Source: Xestospongia bergquistia
Taxonomy: Eukaryota; Porifera; Demospongiae; Haplosclerida; Petrosiidae
Reading direction: 5' to 3'
Length of the DNA stretch: 64,000 nt
Assembly: GCA_963965975.1 (NCBI GenBank)
Contig: OZ014423.1
Span: 124,001-188,000 of the forward strand
Shown: positions 35,401 to 47,506 of the stretch, in pieces
Layout: every line of letters begins with the position of its first letter
How positions within the stretch are numbered: position 1 is the stretch's first letter
Notes under the pieces: model-generated
Database searches by the model: none
What the model was told of the DNA's origin: nothing
What the model saw: only the letters and a program-made list of their open reading frames with translations
Program-made: the position numbers and the translations under genes

Positions 35401-38400
35401 CTAATATAATATTATATATTAGAATCCGAACTGTCCGTACTGTTGTCTCTAAAGATCTTATCGGTATGTCAGTTATTAATAAACTTCCATTAACTGAGTT
35501 ATACTATAGACCATTACAAAGAAAATGGGACACTTAAAGAATTACAGCAATGTATATTAAGTCTGGAACCCCAATGTCTTGATATTCATCATGTAAGCTA
35601 TATTTAACCCTTTCTAGCCTCACCTCTTGTATTCAGGTTGTGGAATTATGTTGGTCCCAACGTTTGTATGATGCAATGTTATATGTTTATAACAATGGTC
35701 TCCATGACTACACAACCCCTCTACTGGTTCGTTAGTGTGGGTGGAGTTAATACACATAATATCTATTAATAAATGTTAGGAATTGCTATTACAGTTAAGA
35801 GAAGCAATGAGAAAGGGAAAGTCCCTACCTGGTTAGTTAATTATGTTAATCAATTTATGAGATTAATTTCTCACTTAGAACATTATCAAAAAATTGGTTA
35901 TAAATTATTGGTATACATCAGGTTAGTTTGAGTATGACAAAATGATGCCCCTTAATTATTTCTATTAGATGTTGTGTAGGTGGATTAGCATATCCAAGTG
36001 GTACTATAGCACCAGAGAAATTGTTATTAGCCAAGACTTCAGTATGTATAACATATACATTGTGTATGTAGTATGTACATATATTTTGTATAGATCTTTG
36101 AGACATTACTGACATCTAGTAACACTCATAATCCATCAGGTAATGGAAACAGGTTTACTAAACAGGTTATGACCAGTTTGTATTATTAGATAAAGCAAGT
36201 TATCCTCATATTCAGACACTGTTGGAGTTTGATACGAGAGAATTTTTAAATGTTTTAGCTTTTGTGAGATAGCTCTGTTATAATGCATAGATATTTTTTA
36301 TGAAATATTTAGACATTTGAGGAGAAAGAGTTTGATCTGGTACAATCAGGGTTAGTCATATTAAGTAAAATTGCAATAATCTGCTTTTAATTAGAGAGGA
36401 TTTACCTGGTATTCCAACGAGACAAGAAATAGTAGATATTTTGCTCCAAGTTATGGTACAAGACCAAAAGAAATTATTTTCTGTAAGCCACACCCATTAC
36501 TTAATTTATACATTACATCGTGTTCCTTTTAGCCCTCTCAAGTAGGATCACTGTTCACTTTTCTGGCTCGTCAAGGAGCTAAGCATCATAGCAGTATTCA
36601 TGTTAATGAACATATCTATGATCAAGTAGGCACGCGCTCTATTTAATTATACTATGTGTGTTTGCTATTGGTTCATTAGGTATTAACTTATATTACTAAA
36701 ACTGATGAAGATGTGGTTAATGAAGAAAGACAACAGGTCTCATTGTTATGCTAACAGTTTCGTTCTCATTCTGATGGCCTCAGTTCCATACTGATACACA
36801 TTTCATATCCCTTTTTCATTGTTTAATCATTGCTCATGTACTTCTTAGACTCATTCTCATGTTTTCATTCCATAGGCTGTCTTGGAATTATGGCATGCTG
36901 GAGTCCTTAAAAAATTTGATGAAGAGAGACTCTTAATAATGGCAGAAAGTGCAAGATTGTATGGGTATTATTTATGTATCCATTTTACATTCTATCTGTC
37001 CATTAGTTATCGTCTGTGTGAGCTACTTTATGAAAAGAGAAGACAATATAGTAAAGTTCTCTCCTGTTATTTCCGAGATGCACACAGAAGAGTAAGTCAC
37101 ATGACATACTGTCTAAGTCATGTGACTTATTTTCCCTTCAGCATCAAACATTCAGTTATATTCATCAGTTAATGACAGATGACCAGTACACAGAGATAGA
37201 TAGAGAAGAGTGTACCAAAGCAGTACTACAAAATGCTGATGTAAGTGTGATAGAGGAAAGGGTACTTTATCACACATTAAACTACTTGACCATTACAGCG
37301 TATGACTTTAACATCATAGTGTCAAACACGTATCCCATAGGGTTATCATCACATTGTGTGAGATAAGAGATCTAAGTTATTCTTTACTTCTCCCTCACAT
37401 TCCATGAAGCTACTTGAGTGTGGCCATACCTACTCATTCCTTACCTTATTAGTACTTGTCTCACATTAGGTTTTGTTAAAGACTGATGTGAAAGCTACTG
37501 CACAGCTTATTATGATGGACTTCCCCTTGGAAGTCTCAGAAGTCACACATCGTCTCCGTGGCAACGCAGATCTCCAGTTTGAGTTTTTGAAGGGGATATT
37601 TGACCCAAAGTATAGCATGCTCCTATAATTATTATTAATTATAGTACTTTAGGACAACATCAAGACAAGACATCCAACCACCATCTCATGTAGTAGAAAG
37701 ATACATTGAATTACTTTGTCAATATCAGCCAGAGTCTGTATATAATTTTCTAAGAACTAATGACAATTATCGTCTTGAAGAAGCTCTTGATGTAAGAGAC
37801 TGCTAAAGAAGGAGATGATACATTTTATTTCTACAGATTTGTGCAATGGCTCGTGTTAGAGATGCTATAGCTTACTTATTAGAGAGAACTGGAGATATCA
37901 AAGGAGCTTTTAAAATAATTTTAGAAGTAAGACATTGAGAACAACCTGTTATATTAACTGCTCTGTAGACACTTAGTTCTGAACTTGATAATTTTGGAAA
38001 CAAATTTGTCAATTCTCTACTTCCCTCACCTGGTACAATGCCATTGTCATAATCACCCATTAATATAATTTGTATAGATTTTCAAAGTCATAAGGAGAGA
38101 GTGGAACATATATTACAAGCATTGTTACAATTATGTCAACGTACTTCGAACAAAGTAGATGACAAGACTAGAGAATCGATGTGGTTATCAGTATTTGGAT
38201 TGGTCCTATCATTACCTAACAAATTTAAAACAACACAAAATGCCCACTTACAAGAAGGTGAGTATTATTACTAGCCAGTATATTAATACACTACTGTTAT
38301 ATAGCATTCAAAAGTATTCGAGCTGATGTCTTGAACAGTATAATGAGTTATATTAAATTACCTGATATACTTCAGAAGATCATTGATGTATAATATATTA

Positions 38401-39466
38401 TTGTTGTTTAATAAACTATAATATTTACTTTACAGGATCCAAGTTCTGGCCAATTTAAAGATATTAAGCCCATCATAGTAAGAATGTTAGACACATATAA
38501 TTATGAGGAGGTATGTTCTATTTATCAGTGAGTGCGCTATATTACTTTTTTTAGACTCTTCTCAAAACCACTAACCACATTTTAATACATGATGTTCAAT
38601 TATCATTGACAAATTTGTGCTCCTTAGCTCATCAAGGCATTATTTCTGACAATGATAGCTGCTCACTCTGTGATCACTCAGCTGGCTCAGAGTCAGCTGA
38701 CGGGACAATAGATGATGTAATCTTATTCAAGTGAGTCACATGACTTACCACTGTGTTCATTTTTTGTTGTTGTGTTTGAGCGAAGTAATGTTTTTATGTT
38801 TTCCTGGTCAATTTAAGATTTGTAGTCTATGTTAGCGATAGGAAATATTATTTAGTCTGCTCAGTGCTCTCTGTCCGGTTGACTAGTGGTCCTCATTGTA
38901 ACATGATTTGTTTTGTATGACAAATTTATCAACCAAAACGAGTTTTCTGTCATGTCACAATGAGCTTGTCTACAGAGCATTCACTAATGGTATATAATTA
39001 TGTCCTCTTTTCAATTTTTTAGCTGTGGTCATTTATATCATTCTTCCTGTCTTGGTATATCTGGTACTACATTAGGAGCTACTTGTCTTCTTTGTGATAA
39101 AAGTACAAAACCTTCAGCAACTCATCTACCAAGAACAATGACATCATCTTGGGTAATTAATTAATAATATAAAACAAATTAATTATAATAATAATAATTA
39201 TAGGATTCTATTAAAAGTAATGGAGGACAAAAAGTGGTATGTAAGTATTAAATAAATGATTTTAATAAGCCTCGTTTCTCTAGTCAAAAGTTGACAGTAT
39301 TCATCTTGATCATGATCAGCTGAGACGATTAAGAAAACTTGATCGATCTCATAGCACGTCTGCTGATACTGTAAGACTATTTTATAAAGTTTTAAATTTG
39401 ATTATATATATTATTTAGGCATCAAATATGGAACTACGTCTAGCCCCTCCTCGTTTAGTGTCTTAA
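32457..39466 (+). CDS. VPS8: VPS8, CORVET tethering complex subunit
   Basis: A gene of very many small exons from ATG 32457 to TAA 39464-39466. Matches human VPS8 throughout: VTEVPTLDSILNE (about 32625), the beta-propeller segments GLYIAVGTSRGLTLVFD (33090), HDGSRILVGHAKGL, THWDLENNKLLRYIDDAHPP (33415), FTDDPSVVLFCNSGGNVFFL and INSQTVVAMD; GGNVSPAL (34520), EGKAKAVVGLSGS (34880), FDTREFLNVLAF (36220), QVGSLFTFLARQ (36540), YLLERTGDIKGAFKIILE (37890); and a C-terminal RING-like domain, CSLCDHS then NCGHLYHSSC and CLLCDK (38665-39090), interrupted by a roughly 290-bp intron. VPS8 is the Rab5-binding end subunit of CORVET, which tethers early endosomes. The last exons encode a short basic tail. 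Confidence 0.95.
38863..38985. ncRNA. Candidate intronic hairpin (possible pre-miRNA or fold-back element)
   Basis: Inside the VPS8 intron that splits the RING domain, CTCATTGTAACATGA (38892-38906) faces TCATGTCACAATGAG (38950-38964), 14 of 15 positions complementary. Outer arms AGTGCTCTCTGT (38863) and ACAGAGCATTCACT (38972) can extend the stem with a bulge. The host intron is several times the usual length. Transcription and processing are unproven. Confidence 0.3.
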
Positions 39467-40525
39467 TAACTACTGTAGCTACTATAGCTACCTCGTAATA
39501 ATACCTGATCTTTCGTCAGTAGTAACAATTTTTTAGCAAAACATATTATATATAATTTTATGTTGCTGTGAATATATAAATAATAAATATCGTAGTCTTT
39601 ATTAATATTTAATTGAGAGATTATGTTCCTCATTGACATTAACATTAAGCTCTTTATTGAACATTAGTAAGAGGCATTCATGCATGAAAGTTAGTATATT
39701 ATCGCCACTAGCAAATTCCCTAGTCGACTTAGTCAACCAAATCTCGGGAGCTGTTACTGACAAACAGACGTTGTTCTACAAAGAATTAACTCACTTCTCT
39801 CTTCTACTGTTGAAAATTATCAGGTAATGTTATTATATTATTGTTTTTGCATTCAATTTTAAACTATTGTTTCATATTTAAACTTTCATAAAAATAGTTA
39901 CTGTAGGATATTGTTAAGTTAACTTTAAAGATAGAGAGAGATGTCAAAAACTCTAGATATGACCAATTACACAGTCATTTACTGCGAGTGCTTCTGTTGT
40001 TGGTCAGTAATAGTACTTAACGCACCATTTATTTTCTCATAACAAAGTGTCATTCAGCTTACTCTTTATGAATTTTATAAGAAAGTTGTACCAAATTATG
40101 AGAAAAATTGTCCATTTTTGCAATGGACATCATTGGATGCTAATTCCATAATATTTTAAATGGTGACTTATCCATTAATTAGAATATTATATACATGTGC
40201 TCCTTTTATCTCTTCTGCTAGAAAGAGTATTTTTAACTTTTATCATCAAAGTATAAGTTTTTCAATAAAGTCTTATAGTTCTATTGTGTGTCTTAATAAG
40301 AACAAAGCTGATTAGTTTCAAGACCCGTTTCTCAGTTCAATGGCTTATAACAACCTCCTCTGCAGTCATCCCACACTTACTGTTACTATAAGACTGCATG
40401 TATTAACATTACCGTTAATCAGTCAGGTGAAAAACCTAACAGCTGGTCAATCACCAAAGGGTGTACCCCATTCTATGTATATTTCCTTTTTCCTGCATCA
40501 CAATTGCATATTTTCTCCTTGTAGT
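39467..40525. other. Intergenic, VPS8 to Tlx-like homeobox; possible gene relic
   Basis: An open, coding-looking stretch at about 39672-39825 (from ATG: MKVSILSPLANSLVDLVNQI, ending at an AG|GTAATG donor) is followed by another open stretch after a TAG acceptor at 39907 (DIVKLTLKIERDVKNSRYDQ). Joined at those sites the frames do not continue, so this may be a relic, a small unrecognised gene or chance. A CTCCTTGTAG acceptor just before 40525 suggests a 5' untranslated intron for the homeobox gene. Confidence 0.3.
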
Positions 40526-41363
40526 ATGGACTCTTCCTGCACCATTGGTACACAAGTAGCTTCTACTGCAACCCAGCAACAAAATTCCTTTAGAATTGAT
40601 AATATCTTAACAGGTGTTGGCTCGTCCTTCTCTCCTCCGGTACTTAGTACCAGTCAGCACATTACAAAGCCTTTTGATGATCTGTTTTGCAAACAAAGTG
40701 ATACACATGATAGGAAACGAGGTAATCTATTGTATTATAATATTATATACAATTTCAATTCATACTTTAGAATCTGTCAGTAGTGTTGAAGAAGACGATG
40801 ATAGTTATCGAAAAAAGAAGAAACCTCGAACTGCTTTTTCTAGAGAACAAGTATCAGAACTTGAGAAAAAATTCACAGAGAGAAAATACTTATCGTCAGC
40901 AGAACGTGGAGAACTTGCTGAGAAGCTCAAGTTATCTGATATGCAAGTTAAAACTTGGTTTCAAAATCGTCGCATGAAGTACAAGAGACAAACAGAAGAG
41001 GCTGAAATGGAACTCAAGTCTCCTAAATTTCCTTACACTCCATTCATGTCTTACTCTTCAATCTACAGTTATATGCCTTGTAAAGGAAGTGAGACATACG
41101 GATATAATTCAACATTTAGGACTCCACCCCCCACCAGTGCAGGAGACTCCTTCAACAGTTTCTCATACACAACATCGCCAGTTCTAGGATCTGCACCATC
41201 TCCCCATTTCTCATCTGCAACACGCCCAAATGGGACCTATTTCAGCGCTAATGGAGTTCTAACACCTCTATCTCCTTCAGGTTCCTCTTACAATTATTGT
41301 GACTATGTGACACCTCAGTATTCTGACTGGCATCGTTCTATACCCATACCCCCTGCTCCATAA
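40526..41363 (+). CDS. Tlx/BarBsh-type NK-like homeobox transcription factor
   Basis: Two exons, 40526-40721 and 40771-41363, joined in phase 1 (262 aa). The ATG at 40526 lies right after a splice-acceptor-like TTGTAG, and the EH1-like motif SFRIDNIL (residues 21-28) is close to the N terminus, favouring this start over an upstream in-frame ATG at 40340. The homeodomain (about 81-140) has [35 protein letters not shown] and [23 protein letters not shown], Thr47 and the QTEE tail recall Tlx; MKYK/MKHK recalls Bsh. Orthology between Tlx and BarBsh is left open. The C terminus is Ser/Tyr/Pro-rich. Part of the 3' coding region and the 3' flank are duplicated at 47054-47400. Confidence 0.85.
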
Positions 41364-42200
41364 ACACCAATTATCACATTATTTATAATATGCATATTAA
41401 TATGCAAACAAAACATTATTTTTAATAGTTGTGTGTGCATGTGATCTAATTATTTTGTACTACCCAAAGTTGTATACAACACATTTAGTATAACATATGC
41501 ATAATCCATAATATAATTTCAATAATTATCACTTGTTTTGTTGACCTCTTACTACTAGACAATGAACTAAATGAAACAAAGGGATATATGTCCTTGTGAC
41601 ACACCCACACATACTATCCTTTTCTATCCTATTATTATGACTAACCAATAATAACACACTATATATATCAAACGGTCTTTGTTGATCTTCTAATATTTGA
41701 GAATTATTAAACTGTGGCCAGAGAGCAGTTAGAGACAGGCAAAACTATAAACCTCACGTAGCATAGCTACTCATCGTGTTTATTGTTCATCTAGAAGTGA
41801 TACTGTGAAGAGGTGCATCATTTGGTAAAGTCCTTTGATATGCTCTTTACTCGTTTACACTTACTACAAATCACTGACACATTATATGACTACCATCAAT
41901 TAATTACATTCATGTACTATAGTCACAACATAATATGAATACATTACTCAAGAGTTGTTGAGTGGTTATATCACACATCACTGATCAATTATTTGTATCA
42001 TAAACACAAGACAGATGAGTAGACTCGATTATTGTAACTGAAGACACCGTGTGGCTTCTAAGACAGATACTATAAAAGACACAGTCAGTAAACAGCTTAC
42101 AACAGTCAATGGAGAGGAATACCAGGAGGACTACAACTACCAAGACTATTACTGTAAGTGCTACTAGTTAACTTAATATTTACATATTATTTGTGGTAGC
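41364..42200. promoter_or_regulatory. Intergenic upstream of Hex; promoter-like block
   Basis: About 840 bp. The segment 41500-41714 has CCAAT (41645-41649) followed by ATATATAT (about 41661) and is repeated nearly unchanged at 47180-47400 upstream of KIF3B. A possible non-coding first exon of Hex ends near 42156 (ACT|GTAAGTG), with an acceptor GGTAG just before the Hex ATG. Confidence 0.45.
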
Positions 42201-43173
42201 ATGGCCCGCAAGCTTTCATTTTCTGTTGAGAGCATTCTCAGTAGAGGCACTACAACATCAACCTCACTAGAAGCTCTTCAGCCAAGTCATAATCTAGAAA
42301 TACCTCTCTGTAATGAAAGGAGAAGCCATTCATTTGCTGGTTGTGTCTCTTCATCAAACAAGGAAGAAGATAAAATTGTTCATACAACTCTCCCCATGTC
42401 TCCATGTAGCCCCTTCTCCATAACTAGCACACCCAGCCCTCCAACAGAGCTAGGTAAGGCTATTCTGATGAGTAATTAAATTAATTGCTGGTTTAGTGGA
42501 TGATTGAACAGAGTACAACTCTTTATATGACTAAGTAATTAAAAGTACATAAGTAAATAAGTTTATAATCACATGGATCAATGAATAGAATGTATTAATT
42601 CAAAAGTAGTGGTTTTGTTACTACCATTGAGAGGAAGTGGACCATTAGGTTTTAGTATACAATGACATATTGGCGCCATTATATTTCATTATTATAGATA
42701 TTTCACAAGATTCCAGTGAAATACAAAATGATGCCATTCTGGAGGCATCCTTGGCAGATGGACCAGGAACAAAATCTCTAAATCAACCCAAGAAAGGGAG
42801 AATGAGATTCAGTCCTGAGCAGATACAGACATTAGAGCAACGATTTCAAGAACAGCAATATCTTTTACCTGCTGATCGTAAACTGTTAGCTTCTTCTCTC
42901 AGAATGACTGAACGACAAGTTAAAACTTGGTTTCAAAACAAACGGGCACAGTGCAAAAGATCTCGAGCACACTCATTCCATCCATTGCTGTCTTCACCAT
43001 ATAGCGCATGTAATTTTGTGTTTCCATATGCTCAACCACCATCTCTATCTCCATTATCATTGCATCAAATTGAACAGAAACCTATGATGGTGACACACTC
43101 AAATCTAATGTTACAGACACCTCTTGTCTATTCATCATCTCTTCCACTTCCTTGTCAAATAAGAGACAGTTAA
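42201..43173 (+). CDS. Hex: Hex-type homeobox transcription factor
   Basis: Two exons, 42201-42453 and 42698-43173, joined in phase 1 (242 aa). The N terminus MARKLSFSVESILS carries an EH1 repressor motif (residues 7-14), as in HHEX. The homeodomain (about 115-174) reads KKGRMRFSPEQIQTLEQRF, QQYLLPADRKLLASSL and [17 protein letters not shown]. The RFS-Q start and [13 protein letters not shown] recall Hex ([24 protein letters not shown]). Position 52 is Lys rather than Arg; N51 and R53 are kept. The C terminus is Ser/Pro-rich. KIF11, the human HHEX neighbour, lies in the same window. MFSD10 follows within about 85-155 bp on the same strand. Confidence 0.8.
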
Positions 43174-43327
43174 AAGACATCATTATTTGGACTTGTTTTT
43201 TTCTGCAGTCATATTATCACTTGTTACATAATTATATTATGTCACACATTAGTTCATGATATTGTGGTCATTACCAACATCCTGTATGACAGGAAGTGTT
43301 TGGGTGGTGGGAGCCCTAACAATAATA

Positions 43328-45267
43328 ATGGAAACTACTGTGAAATCAGAATGGCGTCCAATTCGAGTTATTTTCTTGTCTCTCATAGTAGATTTGTTAG
43401 GATTTACTGTAATTTTGCCTTTATTACCTTCAATGTTAGAGTACTATGGAACTACAGACCAGGTCAGCTGTAATAGTGGGTGTGGCTGACTCTCTCTCTC
43501 TCTCTCTCCTGTAATAGTCTGGTTTATACAATGCTACACTTAGCTCTGTGGATAGATTTAGGAAGTTAATAGGTGCGCCAAATACAGAGAGATTCAATAT
43601 TGTTCTTTTTGGAGGTACCACCCCTACTATTAATATTAATTAATATTAATGATATTAGGATTCATTGGGTCACTATACTCGCTATTACAATTTTTATCTT
43701 CACCAATAATTGGAGCATCTTCAGATATTTTTGGTCGAAAACCTATCCTATTGTTAAGCACAGTATGTACTTTGAATGATTTTAACCATTAATATTGTAT
43801 TTACTATATAGGCTGGTGTTATGATATCTAATGTATTATGGAGTGTGTCTTATAGCTTTCCATTATTCTTAGTAGCTAGAATATTAGCTGGTTTATCTAA
43901 AGGTATTGTTAGTATCAGTACTGCTGTAGTTACTGATGTTACAACGACTGTGGATCGACCAAAAGCAATGGTACATATTATCCATTTGTATTTATATAAG
44001 TAAGAGTTTGTTGTAGGCTTTGATAGGCGTGGCTTTTTCTCTTGGATTCATATTTGGACCCCTTATTGGTGCATTCTTTTCATCTGTTGGCAAATCAATA
44101 TCAGGAATTCCTACATTTACTATTTTTCAATATCCAGCTTTTTTCTCATGTATTACAACAGTTATTGTCTTTATTTTATTGGCTATGTTTCTTGAAGAAA
44201 CTTTACCTTCTAAAAGACGAGTTAAGAGAAATATATAATACCTTTTATCATTGTTCTATTACACAGGCCAAGTCTTTTGGTAGTGGTTTAAAAGGTACTC
44301 TATATCTTATTAACCCAATCTCCCTTTTCAGATATTCTGCTGTTGCACGTATATCAAAGAAAGGTCAGTTCAATTTTATATTTGGTGACCTTTTATAAGA
44401 CATTTTAGATCTCTCTAATTTACGTTTAATGAGTGCATCATATTTCTTATATATGTTCCTGTTTTCTGGTCTGGAGCAAACGCTAACTTTCTTAGTTCAT
44501 CAAAGATTTCAGTACTCCAGGTGTAGTAATATAATGTTGTATCATTTTACAAGCTCTACTCTATAGAATGCAACAAGGACAAATGTTTTTAGTTGTAGGA
44601 ATAATGATGTCATTAGTACAAGGTAATCTGGACTGCTCTTTAGTATAGTATCATTCTATTGTAATATGAAAGGTGGATATTTACGCCGAAGACCTGCTGG
44701 TACTGAGAAGAAGACTGCTTTAATTGTAATAAATACATCAAGTTATTAATTTGATTCTTATAGTAATTACTAGGGTATGGTGGTCATTATACCAGGAATG
44801 CTTTTGATTGGCTGGGCATTAAATATCTTAATGTTATACATTGGATTGCTTTTTTATTCATTTGGTAAGATTGATGTTAATTGAAATATTATGATAATTT
44901 CTTCAGGGGCAGGGACTGTGGTCTCTTGTTTGACTACAATAACATCACATTATGGTGATACTTTTATTACATTGTTGCTATTGTTGTATTATGAATATTG
45001 TTATTATATAGGAGAAGGAGATGAGAAAGGAAAGATTATGGGAATTTTCCGATCTTTAGGTGCATTATCAAGAGCTTTAGGTCCTTTTGTTGCATGTGCA
45101 AGTCAGTATTGAAGAGTACAGTTATGTTAATTGTCTATTATTATTATATTATTATAGTATATTGGAGCTATGGAGCTTGTATTTGTTATATGATAGGAGG
45201 ATTAGGTATTGTTGTGCCATTATTGTTGTTGGCACGAGTTGAAGTGTTATCTGTGAAACAACCCTAA
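43328..45267 (+). CDS. MFSD10: MFSD10 (TETRAN)-like major facilitator transporter
   Basis: About ten exons. Start placed at ATG 43328 (METTVKSEWRPIRVIF), with an in-frame upstream ATG at 43256. Segments track human MFSD10: SLIVDLLGFTVILPLLPSML (TM1), LFGGFIGSLYSLLQFLSSPI, GASSDIFGRKPILL, ARILAGLSKGIVSISTAVV, LIGVAFSLGFIFGPLIGAFF, FLEETLP, YFLYMFLFSGLEQTLTFLVH, QQGQMFLVVGIMMSLVQGGY and GIFRSLGALSRALGPFVACA, ending LSVKQP (TAA 45265-45267). Known as an organic-anion/drug efflux-like MFS protein; the physiological substrate is unclear. A (CT)n run (43490-43508) lies in the first intron. Confidence 0.92.
43490..43508. repeat. (CT)n tract in MFSD10 intron
   Basis: About nine CT units immediately upstream of the next exon, where they extend the polypyrimidine tract of the 3' splice site. 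Confidence 0.85.
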
Positions 45268-45453
45268 ACATAATACTAGTATGATCAACAGTGATATACA
45301 ATAGAACAGCTCTATTTGTAAACATTATGTTTTCAATTCTTCTCTTTTGTAAACTAATTATTATTCATGTAACATAATAATTATTATTATTGAAGCGAAA
45401 GGGTTAAATATTACTACGGCGGAGAAGTGACTATATAGTTGCACAGCATAGAC

Positions 45454-46773
45454 ATGTCAGACATCAGTGGATCCAGAGGGTTTTGGAAGCAGTTCTTTCG
45501 TCAACAATTCCATTACTCCAAGTTTTGTGTGTGTCATAAAGATTGGAGAGCCTTCGTCTACACACCAGTGAGTTCAAATATTGTTCATCTTATCATTATA
45601 AACTAGTGAATATCATATATAAAGTTTTAGATAATAACTTAGACTAGTTAGTATTTGTACAAAATGATATCTTTTAGTAGTATACCTCATTATCTCTTAT
45701 AGTTTGTGTTATTATCCTATTAGTAATATAAACTTAATAATCATTTTTAAATACCAATAAATGTTATTGTTCTAAATATCCAACAACACAACTCTGTTTA
45801 TAATAATATTTACTGTAAATGTTTTTTAAATGACTGTATTTATGCTGACTATTTGTGCATCAGATAAGTGTGAAAATGATTATAAAGCATGGTTAAAATT
45901 AGCACCTTTTATTGTTTATTGCAGTGGCTCCCTCAGCAATGGAAGTACCAACTTATTTACCTTGCTTATCGATGGATTATTTCAATATATTTTACTGGAT
46001 GGTTTATTGCAAGTGCTATAGTGGGACATCGTTTGCATCAATCAAAATATCCTATCTATATTACATCATGGGGATTTATAACAGTTGTTTTGTATTTAAA
46101 TGTTGCTGCCTTTTCCATTACAACTAAGTTTGTTATTGAAGTATTTGTGCGAAAGACTCAGGTTGAAGAGCTTGTTCTGCAAGACCTCCAAGATCCTCCA
46201 CTGTTGGCTTGCTGTTGCTGTTGTAATGACCATGAGGAAGCCCCTACTATTCCTTGGTACTTGCAGATAAATTGGATCTTGATGATTGTAGCATCAGAAA
46301 TAGCTTTTCCAGTAGTTGTTGTATATTGGGCTATATTTAATGGTTTTGTCTATTCATGGCCAGTCAATTTTCATGAGCATGTACTTGTCCTTGTTCCCGG
46401 CATCGTTGATATCCTTGTGACACGAATACCAATACGTTTCTTTCAGTTTATTTATCTCATGGTACTGGCTGTAGTCTATGGATTATTTGCTGGTATCTAC
46501 TATGCTGCAGGAGGTACAAATACTGCAAACAAGAGATACATTTATCCTTTAATTGATTTTGAGAACAATCTGGTTCCTGCAATAATTGTAGTACTGTTAT
46601 TTATATTAATTATTCCCATTCTGATCCATTTGATGTACTGGGGTCTCTTTTTATTGCGTACTCTTCTTCTTTATGTCAAAATTCAACATCAATCACCTCA
46701 TGTTACCGATAATCCACATCAGGATGAAAGTATCACTACCTTGGCTTTGACAGAAGTTAATGTTACTACTTAA
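45454..46773 (+). CDS. Rolling-stone-like multipass membrane protein A
   Basis: Two exons, 45454-45567 and 45925-46773, joined in phase 0 at TP|WLPQQW (about 320 aa). The N terminus MSDISGSRGFWKQFFRQQFH leads to a cysteine-containing segment and YKYQ-type motif, then six or seven hydrophobic helices, including YLAYRWIISIYFTGWFIASA, the loop VNFHEHVLVLVPGIVDILVT, FIYLMVLAVVYGLFAGIYYA with AGGTN, and IYPLIDFENN. This is the pattern of Drosophila rolling stone, a membrane protein involved in myoblast fusion; the biochemical function is unknown. A paralogue with the same exon structure is at 51020-52023 on the other strand. Confidence 0.75.
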
Positions 46774-47053
46774 TGATGGTTGAGATTGGTTTAGTTAGTT
46801 GATTATTATAGCAAAAATATAAATGATTGTATATTACTATTATTTTGTTAAATAATTTTTAAAAGTTATATTCAGAAATAGTAGTATTGTTGTTATTGCT
46901 ATTATAGCATGGAAGTCATGGTATTTAAATCAGTGCAGAGTTCTCATAACTATCATAGTTACATGTTAACTCCTACTCTTGATGATACAGTTTGAAGTCA
47001 TGTGTCAGTTTAGACTGCACTCCACTATGGCAGCAGGTCTGTATGCCACACAT
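46774..47053. other. Intergenic between rolling-stone-like A and homeobox relic
   Basis: About 280 bp of AT-rich sequence downstream of rolling-stone-like gene A. No gene is seen. Confidence 0.6.
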
Positions 47054-47400
47054 GCTTTTTCTAGAGAACATAAGTCTCCTAAATTACACTCCATTCATGT
47101 CTTACTCTTCAATCTACAGTTATGTACCATGTAATAGAAGTGAGACATCTGGATTGTATAATAAGACTCCACCCCCCAATAGTTTAATCCATAATATAAT
47201 TTTCAATAATTATTACTTGTTTTGTTGACCTCTTACTACTAGACAATGAACTAAATGAAACAAAGGGATATATGTCCTTGTGACACACCCACACATACTA
47301 TCCTTTTCTATCCTATTATATGACTAACCAATAATAACACACTATATATATCAAACGGTCTTTGTTGATAATTTAATATTTTGAGAATTATTAAACAGTT
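47054..47400 (+). pseudogene. Broken duplicate of the Tlx-like homeobox gene's 3' part and flank
   Basis: Three blocks match the Tlx-like locus in order: TGCTTTTTCTAGAGAACA (as at 40839), AAGTCTCCTAAATT through ACTCCACCCCCC (as at 41015-41130, with changes and small deletions), and ATCCATAATATAATTT through GAGAATTATTAAAC (as at 41504-41714, nearly identical). The homeodomain core and the end of the coding region are missing, so it cannot encode the protein. The 3' non-coding block is better preserved than the coding block. Confidence 0.85.
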
Positions 47401-47506
47401 TGCAATATTCATTGATTAATTGTTAGACTATCATTAATTAAAAATTAATGATGATCTAATTATCGCCAACATACTCCGTTACCATAGTAACAAACAAACA
47501 ACGAGA

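Noticed and set aside
40340-40525. Upstream in-frame extension of the Tlx-like gene from ATG 40340
   Set aside because: The extension is hydrophobic and unlike homeobox N termini, and a CTCCTTGTAG acceptor sits just before the ATG at 40526.
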